From Thecaphora thlaspeos (Eukaryota > Basidiomycota > Ustilaginomycetes > Urocystidales > Glomosporiaceae): 64,000 bases of DNA. The notes below the pieces were generated by a model, which saw only the letters and a program-made list of their open reading frames with translations, was not told where the DNA came from and ran no database searches. A program made the translations under genes and the position numbers. The stretch is taken from assembly GCA_900291925.1 (NCBI GenBank), contig UWYS01000011.1, positions 744,001 through 808,000 on the forward strand, in the 5' to 3' direction. The stretch's first letter is position 1. The number at the start of each line of letters is the position of its first letter. Shown here piece after piece: positions 31,933 through 43,693 of the stretch.

Positions 31933-33473
31933 TTTGAATAACTGGCGAGGCGATGAAGGTGGTGCTGATCGGAGTAGTGATAGGAAGTTGCAAAGAGGCG
32001 AGCAGGTCGGGGAAGGGGAGTGAGTCGAAGGTCGAGGTCGGAACAAAGGTGTCGGATCGGATTCGAGGTTCGGTGAGGTCCAGAGAGGATAAGATGAGCA
32101 ATCGGAAGGACGGTCAGCACAGAGGTCCAGGGAAGCGGGATCGTCGCTTGGATTTATAGGCGTCGATATATCCGGACGGTAATGGAGGCTCAGTCGCCGT
32201 CATCGTCGAGCGAGACGGCATCGCATAGCATAGCATACACTCACCTTCTTGAGGGTTGATGTTGGATGGTAGGAGGGTAGAGCGGGTGAGGGCCGGGGCA
32301 AACGGCGAGCCTAGAGCGTCGCTCGCTCCCTCCACGGCGCTGGGCTGGGGCTGGGGCTGGGGCTGGGGCTGGCTGCCGGCCTCTGCTGCCTCTGCCTTCC
32401 GCGACTAAGCCATTTTCTTAAGTCCGAAGCACCTCGTTTCAATTTCTCAATTTTGGTTTTTAAAATGAAGGCTGCGCGGCAGGGTGAAAAACAAAGGGCT
32501 CTAGCCCCGGCCGAAGCTTCACGTGATGCAGCTGCTAAAACCTCTCAGCGCCCTCCCTCTCGCCGAATTTCCTTTTTTCTAGTAAAGTCGAAATATTTGA
32601 CATCGGCTCGAACGAGAGGGGTAGCGCAGCCAAGCTAGTCCAGCCCACCCAGCTCGGCCCGGAGCCCAGCCAAGGGCCTGTCTCGCTGTTTCGCGGCGGG
32701 CGAGCGAGCGTTGGCAGGGCAGGGCGCACGCCATGGCGGGCGAGTCGGTCGGTGGGCCACCCACCGCTCGGCAACTCCCTCCGTTCTCCTCTCCTCACCC
32801 AAGGTACCTTCACCCATCATCATCAATCCCTCAAGGTTAGTTGCTCGCCGTACGGTCCGTCGCCACGGAATCGCCGGCTGCTCTCATCGCAATCGCAACC
32901 GCTACCGTCCGCCGATCTCGTGTCTCTGTCGTCTCTCTGGGTTCTTTTTTGGAAGCACTACCGCCAAAGGACGCCGCCTATCCAGCCCAGCGGTCGACAT
33001 TGGAATCGCCCTCGCCGCACCTTCCTTTAGCGTGTTCTCTACATGTACCTCTACCTCCCCTCCGACTCGACTTAAACGCCAAAGGTTCAGCCAGTCAGCC
33101 AGCCAGCTAAAGGTCCACCGATCGAAGGTGCGACTATATCCATACATTCGCCCCTGTTCTACCCTCGAAACAACAACCACGTCACCTTGCGAACTCGAAT
33201 CGACCCAGCTGAGGGATTCAGAGAGACACGCCGACAGAGAACCAGAGACGGGAGGACGTTTGTGGTCGCATTTGCGCTGCTTGCAGAGAGAGGCCTTCCG
33301 GCGTACAGGTGGATCTGGTGGATGAATGAAAGTTTGCTGACTTTCCTCCCGCTTCTTGGCCTGCTCCCGTTGAACGAACCTTCGACTCGTCCTTCCGACT
33401 TTCACATTTTCCTTCGACCCCTCGATCCACCTTCCACCAACTCCTGCACCGACCCTCCATCTGACTCTCTCAG
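31933..33473. promoter_or_regulatory. Divergent promoter region RPL10 / uL15
   Basis: A 1.54-kb spacer between two outward-transcribed ribosomal protein genes. It includes a tandem GGGGCT array (32341-32375) and mixed CT/GA-rich leader sequence. No known ribosomal-protein promoter box is claimed. CTCTCAG directly precedes the uL15 start codon and would fit a splice acceptor, so a 5' UTR intron is possible. Confidence 0.5.
32341..32375 (+). repeat. Tandem GGGGCT hexamer repeat
   Basis: About five and a half copies of a GGGGCT hexamer lie in the RPL10 upstream region. G-runs at 6-nt spacing could fold as a G-quadruplex on the plus strand. Confidence 0.85.
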
Positions 33474-34285
33474 ATGCCGACTCACCTCAGCAAGACCAGG
33501 AAGCACCGTGGACACGTTTCGGCCGGTCACGGTCGTGTCGGAAAGCACCGCAAGCATCCCGGAGGTCGTGGTCTCGCCGGTGGTCAGCACCACCACCGTA
33601 CCAACATGGACAAATACCACCCTGGTTAGTATCGCTCGCTCTGAATCGGTGGAAGATCTGAACAGCATGGGATGGTGGAGGCGGACAAGGAGCAACACGA
33701 CAGGGGTCTGGTCTCCTCGGATGGAAGGGACTGTCCTGGTCTCTGGGCGGATGCAAGGGCGTTTGGCTAGATCTGTCGGACCGTTGGGCGATGACGGAAG
33801 AGCGGACCCCGTCCAAGTCGGTTGGCTGGGCGGAAGGAGGTTGGAGTCGGAAGATTGGCGTCTTTGACGATGGAGCCTTGGGAGAACGCAGCGGGCGCTT
33901 GGCAAAGCATTTCGGAGGAATATGAGGGACCACTTCCTGTCTCCTCACAACATCCGTTATGACGTCTTTCTTGATCCTTCTCCGCCCTACAGGTTACTTC
34001 GGTAAGGTTGGTATGCGCCGCTTCCACCTGACCCGCAACATGGGCTGGAAGCCGGTCCTCAACCTGGACAAGCTCTGGACGCTCGTTCCCGCTGAGCAGC
34101 GCAAGGGCCTGACCGCCGAGAGCACCGAAGTCCCCGTCATCGACACGCTCGCCGCCGGCTACGCCAAGGTTCTCGGCAAGGGCCGCCTTCCCGCTCTCCC
34201 CTGCATCGTCAAGGCCCGTTGGGTTTCGGAGCGCGCCGAGCAGAAGATCAAGAGGGCCGGTGGTGTCGTCAAGCTCGTCGCGTAA
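33474..34285 (+). CDS. RPL28: 60S ribosomal protein uL15 (L27a / yeast L28)
   Basis: Large-subunit ribosomal protein. Exons are 33474-33624 and 33993-34285, with a GTTAGT..TACAG intron splitting the Gly of [12 protein letters not shown], giving 147 residues. The N-terminal sequence [20 protein letters not shown] followed by [20 protein letters not shown] is diagnostic, as are [21 protein letters not shown] and the basic C-terminus ending GGVVKLVA. Divergent to RPL10. The 368-bp intron is of ordinary size here. Confidence 0.97.
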
Positions 34286-34344
34286 AAAAGGAGGGCAATC
34301 TATTTCATCTCCTTCCCTTTGATTCCCTCACTCTTGTACTATGA

Positions 34345-34379
<35 letters not shown>

Positions 34380-34639
34380 CGCACACACTACTTGTCTCCT
34401 TTTTTCCCCCATGCTGCAACCGGTTCGGGCGCCGTGATGACATCGCATCTTCCCCCCTTCATACACCCAGAGCAAAAATGACAAAGCCCCGACACATCGG
34501 TGATCCACAAAAGGCAGTCGAGGTGACCGTGGGAGTTGACTGCTCTGTGAATTGCGTACAGGCATGGTGTCGTGGTAACAGCACATGGCGAGGCTTCGGT
34601 GGCGAGAACAAAGACTTACGCTGCATTGCAGCGTGCTTT
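34286..34639. other. uL15 3' region with CA repeat
   Basis: Includes a CA dinucleotide run at about 34345-34376. Near the right end lies the hairpin of the second tRNA-Ser trailer (34619-34633: CGCTGC-AAT-GCAGCG on the minus strand). The run after it is interrupted (TTTGTT), so it is a weaker terminator than in copy one. Confidence 0.6.
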
Positions 34640-34740
34640 CGACACCTAAGAGATTCGAACTCTCGCGCTCTTGCGAGCGTATCCTACGGGATACTTTCAT
34701 GATAGCAGGGATACGCCTTGACCAACTCGGCAAAAGTATC
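34640..34740 (-). tRNA. tRNA-Ser (anticodon GCU), second copy, with 17-nt intron
   Basis: Nearly identical to 30032-30131, with the same anticodon arm, intron length and variable arm. The acceptor is GATACTT/AGGTGTC (pairs by G-U) and the D loop has one extra base. The T stem has one G-U pair. Mature length is 84 nt. Probably functional. Confidence 0.9.
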
Positions 34741-35429
34741 CACGGATGCAGGTGGAACACGTGCAATAATATATAAATCCAACCGATATATATATATATC
34801 TGTTCGCATGGTGCGGGCTCGGGTCAAGCGACGGCTGAGCGTCGAGCGCGCCTCGATTTTAAAGCAGCGTGGGCACGTTGGAATTTGGCGGGTGATGTTG
34901 CACCACATCGGGTGGCCGATTGGGTGGGATTAGTGACTGGCAAGTTGGGGATTTGAACTTTTTTCGTCGTCGATTTTCTTCCTGAGCTGGGCTGGCGCGA
35001 CGGGTTGAATTAGTCGATGCCTGCTTGCTCGCTCGCTGGTTGAAGCTGGAGCGCTCAGCCTTAGCTCTCAGGGTTCCTATGGCGCTGGCCGGCTGCTCGT
35101 CGCCCTCTCCACGCCACCACCACCACCGCCGCCCTATCGTCCCCTCACCCACAGCGCACCGCCACTGGCCGAACGACCGAGTTCATTCCGCTCGCGCCCA
35201 CCCTCTCGCCCGCTCGCCCGCACGCCCAACCACCTGCCGCCCTTCGATCGCGCCAGGCGGCATCCATCAAGTCGAAACCACCCGCCCACGCTTCGCTCGC
35301 CCGGCCGTCCGCCCAACAGAGTCCATCCCACACGCAGATAGGGCAAGGAGCCCCTTCTCTTGCGCATCGTATCACCACATAGCCTGCGCAGCCTCGACCG
35401 ACCCCGCTCGCCTCACACACGATCCCACC
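34741..35429. promoter_or_regulatory. Upstream region of RLI1
   Basis: Includes an AT-rich ATATATATAT patch at about 34768-34800, next to the tRNA-Ser 5' side, then a CT/CA-rich stretch before the RLI1 start. No gene is seen. Confidence 0.5.
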
Positions 35430-37397
35430 ATGGCGCCATCAGCACAGCAGAAGGAGACTCGTATTGCCATTGGTGCGTAATTGGGCGCGCCCCAGATCAG
35501 GTTGCCGTTAGCCGTCCGACGCCAGCGTGGCCAATGCACTCGGATCGCAGCTGACAACCCCTTCTCTATCCTGTCTTCGCCCTCTCCTCCCCTCTCCTCC
35601 CTTCCGCCGCCCCTCGCAGTCAATTCCGACAAGTGCAAGCCGAAAAAGTGCCGGCAGGAGTGCAAGAAGTCGTGCCCCGTCGTCCGTATGGGCCGGCTCT
35701 GTATTGAGGTGACGCCGACTAGCAAGATTGCCTTCATCTCAGAGTCCCTTTGCATCGGCTGCGGTATCTGCCCGAAAAAGTGCCCCTTCGAGGCCATCAA
35801 CATCATCAAGCTGCCCACCAACCTCGAGAACGAGACCACCCACCGATACAGCGCCAACAGCTTTAAGCTCCACCGCCTTCCCGTGCCGCGCGCCGGCCAG
35901 GTGCTCGGCCTGGTCGGAACGAATGGTATCGGCAAGTCGACGGCGCTCAAGATCCTCGCGGGTAAGCAGAAGCCCAACCTCGGACGCTACGACAATTCTC
36001 CCGACTGGCAGGAGATCCTCAAGCACTTCCGCGGCAATGAGCTCCAGAACTTCTTCACCAAGGTGCTCGAGGACAACATCAAGGCGCTCATCAAGCCGCA
36101 GTACGTCGACCACATTCCGCGCGCCATCAAGGGCAAGGCGACCGTCAACCAGCTGCTCGAGGGCAAGCTGGAGCGGACCAACAAGCAAGAGATCATCGAC
36201 ACTCTCGACCTCAAGGAGGTCCTCGATCGCGACGTTCAGAACCTCTCGGGTGGAGAGCTACAGCGCTTCGCCATTGGCATGTCGTGCATCCAGAAGGCCA
36301 ACGTCTACATGTTCGACGAGCCCTCGTCCTACCTCGACGTCAAGCAGCGTCTCAACGCGGCCAAGATCATCCGCTCGCTTCTCGACCCGGACACATACGT
36401 CATCTGTGTCGAGCACGACTTGTCAGTGCTCGACTACCTCTCCGACTTCATCTGCTGCCTCTACGGCGTCCCCTCGGTCTACGGCGTCGTTACAGTCCCC
36501 TCGCCCGTTCGCGACGGCATCAACATCTTTCTCGACGGCTTCATCCCCGCTGAAAACATGCGATTCCGCCAGGAATCACTTACGTTCAAGATCAGCGAGA
36601 CAGCCGAGGAGGAGATAAAGGAGCGCACGGCCAAGTTTTCCTGCCCGCCGATGAAGAAGACGCTCGGCAACTTCAGCCTCACCATCGAGGGCGGCGAGTT
36701 CAGCGACTCGGAGATTGTCGTCTTCCTCGGCGAGAACGGCACGGGCAAGACGACGTTCGTCAAGATGCTCGCCGGCAAGCTCGAGCCCGACGCGGGCGCC
36801 GAGAAGCCGCCGCAGCTCAACGTCTCGCTCAAGCCGCAGACGATCGCGCCCAAGTTCACCGGAACGGTCCGGATGCTGCTGCTCAAGCAGATCAAGGCGG
36901 CCTTCATGCACCCGCAGTTCCAGACCGATGTCGTCAAACCGATGAGCCTCGACAACATCATCGACCAGGAGGTCCAGACGCTCTCGGGTGGAGAGCTGCA
37001 GCGCGTTGCCCTCGTCCTCGCGCTCGGCAAGCCGGCCGACATCTACCTGATCGACGAGCCGTCGGCCTACCTCGACTCGGAGCAGCGTATCATTGCGTCG
37101 CGCGTCATCAAGCGCTTCATCCTCCACTCCAAGAAGACGGCCATGATCATCGAGCACGACATCATCATGGCCACCTACCTCGCCGACAAGGTCATCGTCT
37201 ACGAGGGTCAGCCCTCGGTCTGCGCGACGGCCAAGCGGCCCGAGTCGCTGCTGACCGGCATGAACTCGTTCCTCGCGACGCTCGAAGTCTCGATGCGCCG
37301 CGACCCCACAAACTACCGCCCGCGCGTCAACAAGCTCAACTCGATCAAGGACAAGGAACAGAAGGCAGAGGGCAACTACTTCTTCCTCGAGGATTAG
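35430..37397 (+). CDS. RLI1: ABCE1 / RLI1 ribosome-recycling ATPase
   Basis: Iron-sulfur ABC ATPase that splits ribosomes after termination and works in 40S maturation. Exons are 35430-35472 (14 codons plus one base) and 35620-37397, giving 606 residues. The N-terminal [4Fe-4S] domain has [15 protein letters not shown] and [16 protein letters not shown] (eight cysteines). NBD1 carries Walker [10 protein letters not shown] and signature [11 protein letters not shown]. Its Walker B ([12 protein letters not shown]) is followed by the switch [14 protein letters not shown]2 carries [36 protein letters not shown] and IIEHDI. The hinge and C-terminal segments [16 protein letters not shown] are intact. 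The small first exon would be missed without the intron GTGCGT..TCGCAG. Confidence 0.97.
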
Positions 37398-38027
37398 ATA
37401 GAGTCGGCTCTTGAAATCTTGTCTCTCCGGGAGCGCACACACACGTCGGGGGATCGCACTTCCCCACCTCTTTTCTAGGACGCCTCGCCGCATCGGGGGC
37501 AGTCCTCGGCTTTGGCATAGCTAGCACGCCATCATGTACACCTTTCTTTCCCCCCTATTTCCCTTCTCCTTCTGTTCTTTATTGTGTCCCTTTACCTTTC
37601 TCATGTACCCGATGTCTTGACCCCCCTTTCCCCTCGCATCTCTTCCGATGGCACACCAACACATCACTACACTCTTCTTTTACAATGCCCAAAAGAACGA
37701 AAAGAACGTCGGAGAGACGTCCCAGTTTGAACTTTATACTCCCTCTCCCTCGTCGGTCTGATTAGCCGCTGAGAGGAAAGTTCCCCTACTCTTGCGCCGC
37801 ACTGGGTTGACCTCAGAGTTGCTCGCAGCGCGAGAAGATCTTGGATGTCTTCCCGCGTTGTTTCCCGATCGCCGAACAGCAGAGGTAGTCGAAGATCTTT
37901 GTCGACGTCAAACTCGACCGTCGAAGGCGGAATCTCTTTTCCTTTGCTGCGATAGGTAGAACAAACATGTACGATCTAAAAGGCACGACGAAGGAAGAAT
38001 AATGATTCGATGAAACCCACGACGTTT
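37398..38027. other. Convergent intergenic region RLI1 / UTP22
   Basis: Less GC-rich than the flanking genes and without recognisable coding content. It likely holds both 3' UTRs. Confidence 0.55.
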
Positions 38028-41000
38028 CTAAGTACTCTTGTTGATCTGGATGGAAGATACCACACCCTCACCTACCCTCTCGATCTCAGCCAAGATGACA
38101 TGTCGATTCAAGATGACATCCACCTTTTCTGATCTCGAAGAAGAAGCAGCAGGGACGACGGGAAGAGATGAGAAACCAAGTGCTACTTTGAAACTCCTCT
38201 GCCTATCCAAAGATGGATTCCATAGTCCTCCGATCACTGTACCGCCTTCGGTGTCGTAGAAGAGTCGGAACGTATCTGCGTAATGTGTCTGTTCGTCGTG
38301 GGGGATTGCGGTGATGAAGATGGTGGTAGTTGATAGGGAGGGAGGTGGGTGTCAGAAGAAGAAGGTCAGTTGACATCATGGGGAATGGAGGAAAAAGCGG
38401 TAGGCAACTCACCATCAGAAGATCCAGGAACGCTACACCGGCATCGAAACCGGGTCTAGGAGTCGATCCTAGTACGCTCTTTGCCTCGTCGTTGACCAGA
38501 CCATCTACGAAATTGGCATACTTTCCCTTCCCGCCTCTTTCTCCTCCTACACTCCACACCTTCCTGTCCGCCGCTACGTTTCTTGCGTACTTGGAGAGGA
38601 CCTCTGGTTTGAGTCGAATCAAAAAGTCATAATGCTCCAACGAAGGTGTGAAGAGCGCCTTGACCTGCTCGCTCGACGTTGCGTGGTGAAGCAGCGAAAC
38701 GGCGGATTTCGCGAGTTTTCGAAGACCTTCAGCCGCACCGGCAAAAGGGGCTTGTCGACCGAAATCAAGTCCCTCCAAATCCACCTCCGTAGCGATGAAC
38801 CAAGATCGTTGCGATATAGCAGGATCGGCTGCCCGAGCGTTTTTGAAGTTCTCCTCCACCTGCGTCTTTAGCTCGGTGGGGAAGGAAAAGGTCGTCACTC
38901 CCTCGGGTGCACTCGCCGCCGTCTCCAAGGCTACGAGGAGAGGTTCCTCTTTCCAGCGCCAGCTTGCAAAAAGACGCAGGATTCGAAGGAACCCGCCAAC
39001 AGCACTGGAAGGTGCCCCCTCCTCGGGAGATAGGTAGGCGGCAGCTGCGATCAGTTCGATCATCTCCTCCGGTACGATGTGCGATCCTAGCATCTGAGCT
39101 GAGATCCACCGTTTCGCCAGACGCGTCGCACCGCCAAACGAGACGAACTTGTGTCCCACCGCAGCGATCAGTCGATGGTGACGCGGCGCCACCGTGAAGC
39201 GACGATGCCACACCATCGACGCGGCCTTGGCGCGTTTCTTCGCCGACGCCGATTCGAAGCGATCGCTGAGGATTCGCTCGACGATGGCTTGCTCGCGCTC
39301 GTGCGAAATTCGAATGTGGAAAGCATACCCAGAGGCCAGGATCACCTCGAGCGCGCTCTGGTCCTGCAGAGGGTTGAGCGCACCAGCCCGAGCATCAAAG
39401 ACGACACGGCATTGCGCTCCGCCTTCCGCCTTGGCCGAGAGGGCATCGCCGATCTTTTCGAAAAAGGCCGCCTTCATCGCCTGAAACGCCTCCAGCTCGT
39501 CCGGCCACCGTCCGCTGCCCTCGAACGTCACGACAACGTCCTGCACCGCGAGGTACGAGACGACGTCCGGAACCCGACCACCGCCCAGACCTTCGAGGTT
39601 GAGCGGGCCAGGCACAAACGTGCTCGTCCCGCGCAGACCGGCGCTACAGGCGACAATCGAGTTGAGCGAGAGCGGAAGGTCTTCGATGGCACGCAGGTCC
39701 TTGACCAGCCCCTCGAACGCCGATTGCGCCAGCTGAAATCCCTTGTCATCGATCGAGACGACATGGGCGCGCCTCGCGAGCGACGCGTCGACGTCGACCA
39801 GCCCGGCGAACTTGTCGGCGAGGAACGAGACGTCGTCCTCGTCGATGGCGTGGTGGCGCTGCAGCGCGTATGCGAGGATCCGCCGTGGGATAGCCCAGCG
39901 CGATGCGATCGACGGCGTCGGCCAGACGACGCTCTCCAGGATCCGGCCGTCCTTGAAACGCCGCAGCTCGGCGCGCTCGCCCCAGAAGCGGCGGAACTCT
40001 TCGGCCGCCTCCTTGTCCTCGCTGCGCGGACCGTGCTCGACCATCCGCCACGCCTGTTCCGGATCGAGCACCACGCCTACCTCGGCCTCGGCGAGCGACG
40101 CGGGGCGCGGCGCGTCGAGCCCCCACGTGTCCATAAGACCGCCCGACGTGGCGTGCGAGAGGGCGACGAACCGCGCCCGCCCACGCAGCGCTCGCGAAGC
40201 TGTCGCGTTGACCTTGATCATGCTGGCCTGGTACGCCGTTCCGAAGTCGGCCCGCTTCAAGGCGATCTCCTCGGCAGTGCCCGCGTCATTGCTGCCGGCG
40301 CTACCCCTCGACGACGACGGCGAGGGTAGGTGGAGCGTTGCCACCTCGTCGTAGGTAAAGGCAGGCGCGGTGCGGTCCTGGAGGAAGAGGGCGTCAAAGT
40401 GGTCCGAGGTCGAGTCGTCGAGCATCGCGAGCGTCCGCCTGGCCTCGAACTGTAGCAGGTCGAGCGAGCCGGTCGGCAGGAATGAGAAGAGATTGAGCAT
40501 GCCCGACGGATCCACCATGACGCGGTCGAACACGGCGCTAAAATCGGCGCGCGGGACCTTGTCGCTGCGCGAGACGAGACCGGCCGATGGCATCGCCTTC
40601 ATGAAGACGGGCTTCGACGCGAAGTCGTGACTCGCCAGCCAGTCGACGACGCCGCGAAAGAGCTGGTAGCCGCTGAAGCCCGTCGCGAGCTTGGCACGGC
40701 CACTGTTGTTCGCGCCCCTGCCCTTCGCCGCCGCCTTCTCCTCGCCGTGGAGCAGGTGCGCCAGGATCATGGTGAGGACGAAGCGGATCGAGCCGGTGCC
40801 GGCCACCTGCCTGCGCCGCCTACGCTCTCCCGCGCCAAAGCCGCGCTGGAAGGCCCACGTCTTGAGCAGCAGGCAGGCGTCGGCAAAGGCGGGGCAGCCT
40901 TTGGCGGTGGTGTGGAGGTAGACGAGGTGGGCCAGTTGCAGCTCGTCAACCAGGATGGCGGCGTTGTAGCGCGGCGTGGGCGCGAGCTCCTTGCCGTTGG

Positions 41001-42230
41001 CGTTGCCGGCGTCTCCTGCGTTGTCGTTGTTGCCGCCTGCGCTGCTGCCGCTGCCGACGCGGACGCTGTTCCTCGTTGGCGAGAGGCGGTCGACCTTGAA
41101 GAGGTCCGGCTCGTGGGCGAGGTGGATGCGGATCGATGCCCTGAGCTTGGTAAAGTCGGTGTCGGACTTGTCGTGCTTGGGGCGGAGGAGGAGCACCGAG
41201 CGGCGTGGGTCGGCCTCGATGAGCTGATAGGCGGCCTTTACGCCGAGCGTATCGGCGCTGGCGCGGATGGCGTCGGCCAGAACTGCAAGATAGAAGGCGC
41301 GCTTGTAGAAATAGCGAAAGTTGAGGTGGTCCTTATCCTGAAAGAGGGACGACGGCATGACGACGGCAACATCGACGTCGATCCCGTCGGGCTTCTTGGC
41401 GGTCGCCTGGAGCGGCCAGCTGCCGACGAGGTGCATGGCCGACGGCTTCTTGAAGGCGAGCTTGTACGGCGCATCGCGCTTGGGAGCTGGATCGGGGAAG
41501 GCCACCTTGACGGCGCCCTTTGAGCGCTTGTCGATCTTCTTGAGCGCCTGGGCGACGGGGAGCGGCTCGATGGCTTCGAGCGACTCGAAGAGGGTGTGCA
41601 GGCGGCGTAGGACGAGCTCGAGCGCACCGGCCTTTGAAAACGCCGGGCGGACCTCGGGGAGCATCTCGTCGATCTGCGGGTGTGGAAGTAGTGACGAGGG
41701 GAGAGGAAAAGCGGAGGAGAGGGTTGCCAGTGAGTCGGTGCCTGGGGTGAGCGGTGTGTAGCTCGCTTGGCTGCATGTTGCCTCACTCTGCCACTGACCT
41801 TGAGCTTGAAAACATTGCTCTTGTAGAGCTCACCGGTCTCTTTGAGACCCTGCACCTCTTCTGTAGTGGGAAGGGCGTAGAGAGCCGAGGGCTTTGACCT
41901 CTTCTGCGAAGGCCCCACCTGTGCGTCGTCGTCGTCAGCGGCGTCGTCGAGATGCTCGTCGTCTTGGCTGCCCTCGAGGTCCTCGAAGCCGGCGTCCATG
42001 TCCTCGTCGGACATGAGCTCGAGGCGATCTTGTTCTGCCGCGTCTGACTTGTCGTCATCGATAAGCTCGTCGTCGTCGCGAACGTCGTCATGGTCGCTGT
42101 ACTGCGCCGGCCTCTTTGACGGCGAGCTTGACTTTGAAGAGGACGATGATGTGGGCTTCGAGGGCGACGGCTTGTTTGGCGAGACACAAGCGGTTGTGGA
42201 GGAAGTGGACTTGCGCTTTACACCGGGCAT
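38028..42230 (-). CDS. UTP22: Utp22 / NRAP, small-subunit processome protein
   Basis: Nucleolar U3 snoRNP-associated protein needed for 18S rRNA processing, with a catalytically dead nucleotidyltransferase/PAP-like fold. Exons are 42230-41799, 41673-38413 and 38288-38028, giving 1317 residues (usual 1150-1250). The first 100 residues are Ser/Lys-rich then acidic. The conserved part starts at LKETGELYKSNVFKLK and joins IDEMLPEVRPAF in exon 2. The core shows DPAPKRDAPYKLAFKKPSAMH, DGIDVDVAVVMPSSLFQDKD and NFRYFYKRAFYLAVLADAI. The last exon, THYADTFRLFYDTEGGTVIGG then LWNPS, is the typical C-terminal module. A Gly/Asn-rich insert (about 350-370) and an RRRR patch are lineage-type inserts. Confidence 0.93.
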
Positions 42231-42647
42231 GGTGGGCAGCGGTGAGGGCGGCGGTTGTGAGCGGGTGGTGGGTGTGGTGGAGAGAGCGGGGGGAGGGTCA
42301 GAGAGGATGAGGAGGGGAAGCGTCAGCGCCTCGAAGTTTTCGTGGGAGGCCGCCCGCACTAACTGGCGCGCTCACTTTTTTCTTCTGAAAAAATCAGCGA
42401 GCCGCATCGGGGCGCACCTTGACCCTGCCCGATTACCGTCAAAGTGGAGGAGTCCAAAGCGCGCAGTGGCCAGCCCCGGCGCCCAGCGATTTAATTGCGC
42501 CGTCGCCGCGCATGGACCGCCTCGCGCTTCGTCCTCTCCCTCGCACTCACCCTCGCCACCACCACGCACCCATCACTCCCTTCACCCCGACCTCTTCTCC
42601 ACTCGACCACCTTTCCATCTGCCCGCCACCCACACACAGCCAACAAC
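42231..42647. promoter_or_regulatory. Divergent promoter region UTP22 / ankyrin gene
   Basis: A 417-bp spacer between divergent genes. No element is claimed. Confidence 0.45.
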
Positions 42648-43495
42648 ATGGCAGAATCAGCAGACATTGATCTACAAAGTACGTCCCTTCTTTTCTTCCT
42701 ACCGCCTTGCCGTCTCCTTCTCCCCTCTATGCTTGATCTCACCGTCCCTCCTCCTCCTCCTCCTCCCCACCTTTTTCGACAGACAAACAATACCTCCACG
42801 CCTCACGAACCGACGATCTAGCCCTACTGCAATCCCTCTTGGAACCCACGCCTACATTCGACCAGAACCACATCGACGGACTGGGAAACAATGCACTTCA
42901 CTACGCTGCCGCTCACCAATCCGTCATTGTATTGGGCGAGATTCTCAACCTTGAAATCGACGTAGATGCGCAAAACAGGATGGACGCCAATACTCCTTTA
43001 CACGAGGCTGTAAAGATTGACATCCAAGGTCCCGATGCTGAGGCTAGGGAGGAAGCCAGGAATTGGATAGGTATGTACAACACCTCGAATCGTCATGCAC
43101 TCCACCCTCCCTCGCGACCGACGCAGACTGACGCACCTTTCGCACGGACTGCAAACAACACAGTCAATGAACTGCTCGAATCAGGCGCAGATCCACGCAT
43201 TCCGAACAAGGAAGGCGACAAACCAGTCGACCTCCTAGCATATGGAACAAAGGCAAACACCGCCCTAGGCAAACAGCTCTACGAAAGGCTAAAGAGGGCG
43301 GAGGCAGAGGTCGCCGTTGATCACAGCGATATTGCAAACGACGACGACGATGATGACGGTGAGCAGTGCTCAGATCCATCGAAAAAGTGACAATCAACGA
43401 CGCCTGCTCATGCGTCGATCCGTTCCTCCCTCTTCTCCCGATCCCTCTACGACTGTACAGAGGGAAGCGACGGAACACCCTCCGATGACGAGTAG
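42648..43495 (+). CDS. Small ankyrin-repeat protein
   Basis: Four exons (42648-42678, 42783-43070, 43164-43358, 43461-43495) give 182 residues. It begins MAESADIDLQNKQYLHASRT and has ankyrin repeats: GLGNNALHYAAAHQSVIVLG, MDANTPLHEAV and VNELLESGADPRIPNKEGDKP. After YERLKRAEAEVAVDHSD the C-terminus is acidic, with a D6 run continuing through the last intron to EGSDGTPSDDE. If that intron is not spliced, the frame instead ends at 43390 with GEQCSDPSKK. The spliced version is preferred because its acidic tail is smooth and both splice signals are good (GTGAGC..TACAG). It resembles short fungal cytosolic ankyrin proteins of the yeast YCR051W kind; function is unknown. Divergent to UTP22. Confidence 0.8.
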
Positions 43496-43693
43496 TACGC
43501 GCATACACAGACGCTCGACGAGCAAATAGACATTCAAGATCTAGTGCAGCGACAAGCGAACTGACCGCCTGATTTCGTGTGAAAAAGGACGGCCATGTAT
43601 GCTGTACATCTGCCACGCCGCTGTCGAGTTCCTGCCTTCTGATCTGCAGCGCACTCGCGGCGAGGTGTGGCGTGGCGTGGCCTGCGCCGGCGC

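Noticed and set aside
39151..40329. 392-codon open frame antisense to UTP22
   Set aside because: Shadow of the strongly biased UTP22 coding sequence; composition is Arg/Asp/Leu-rich without a domain.
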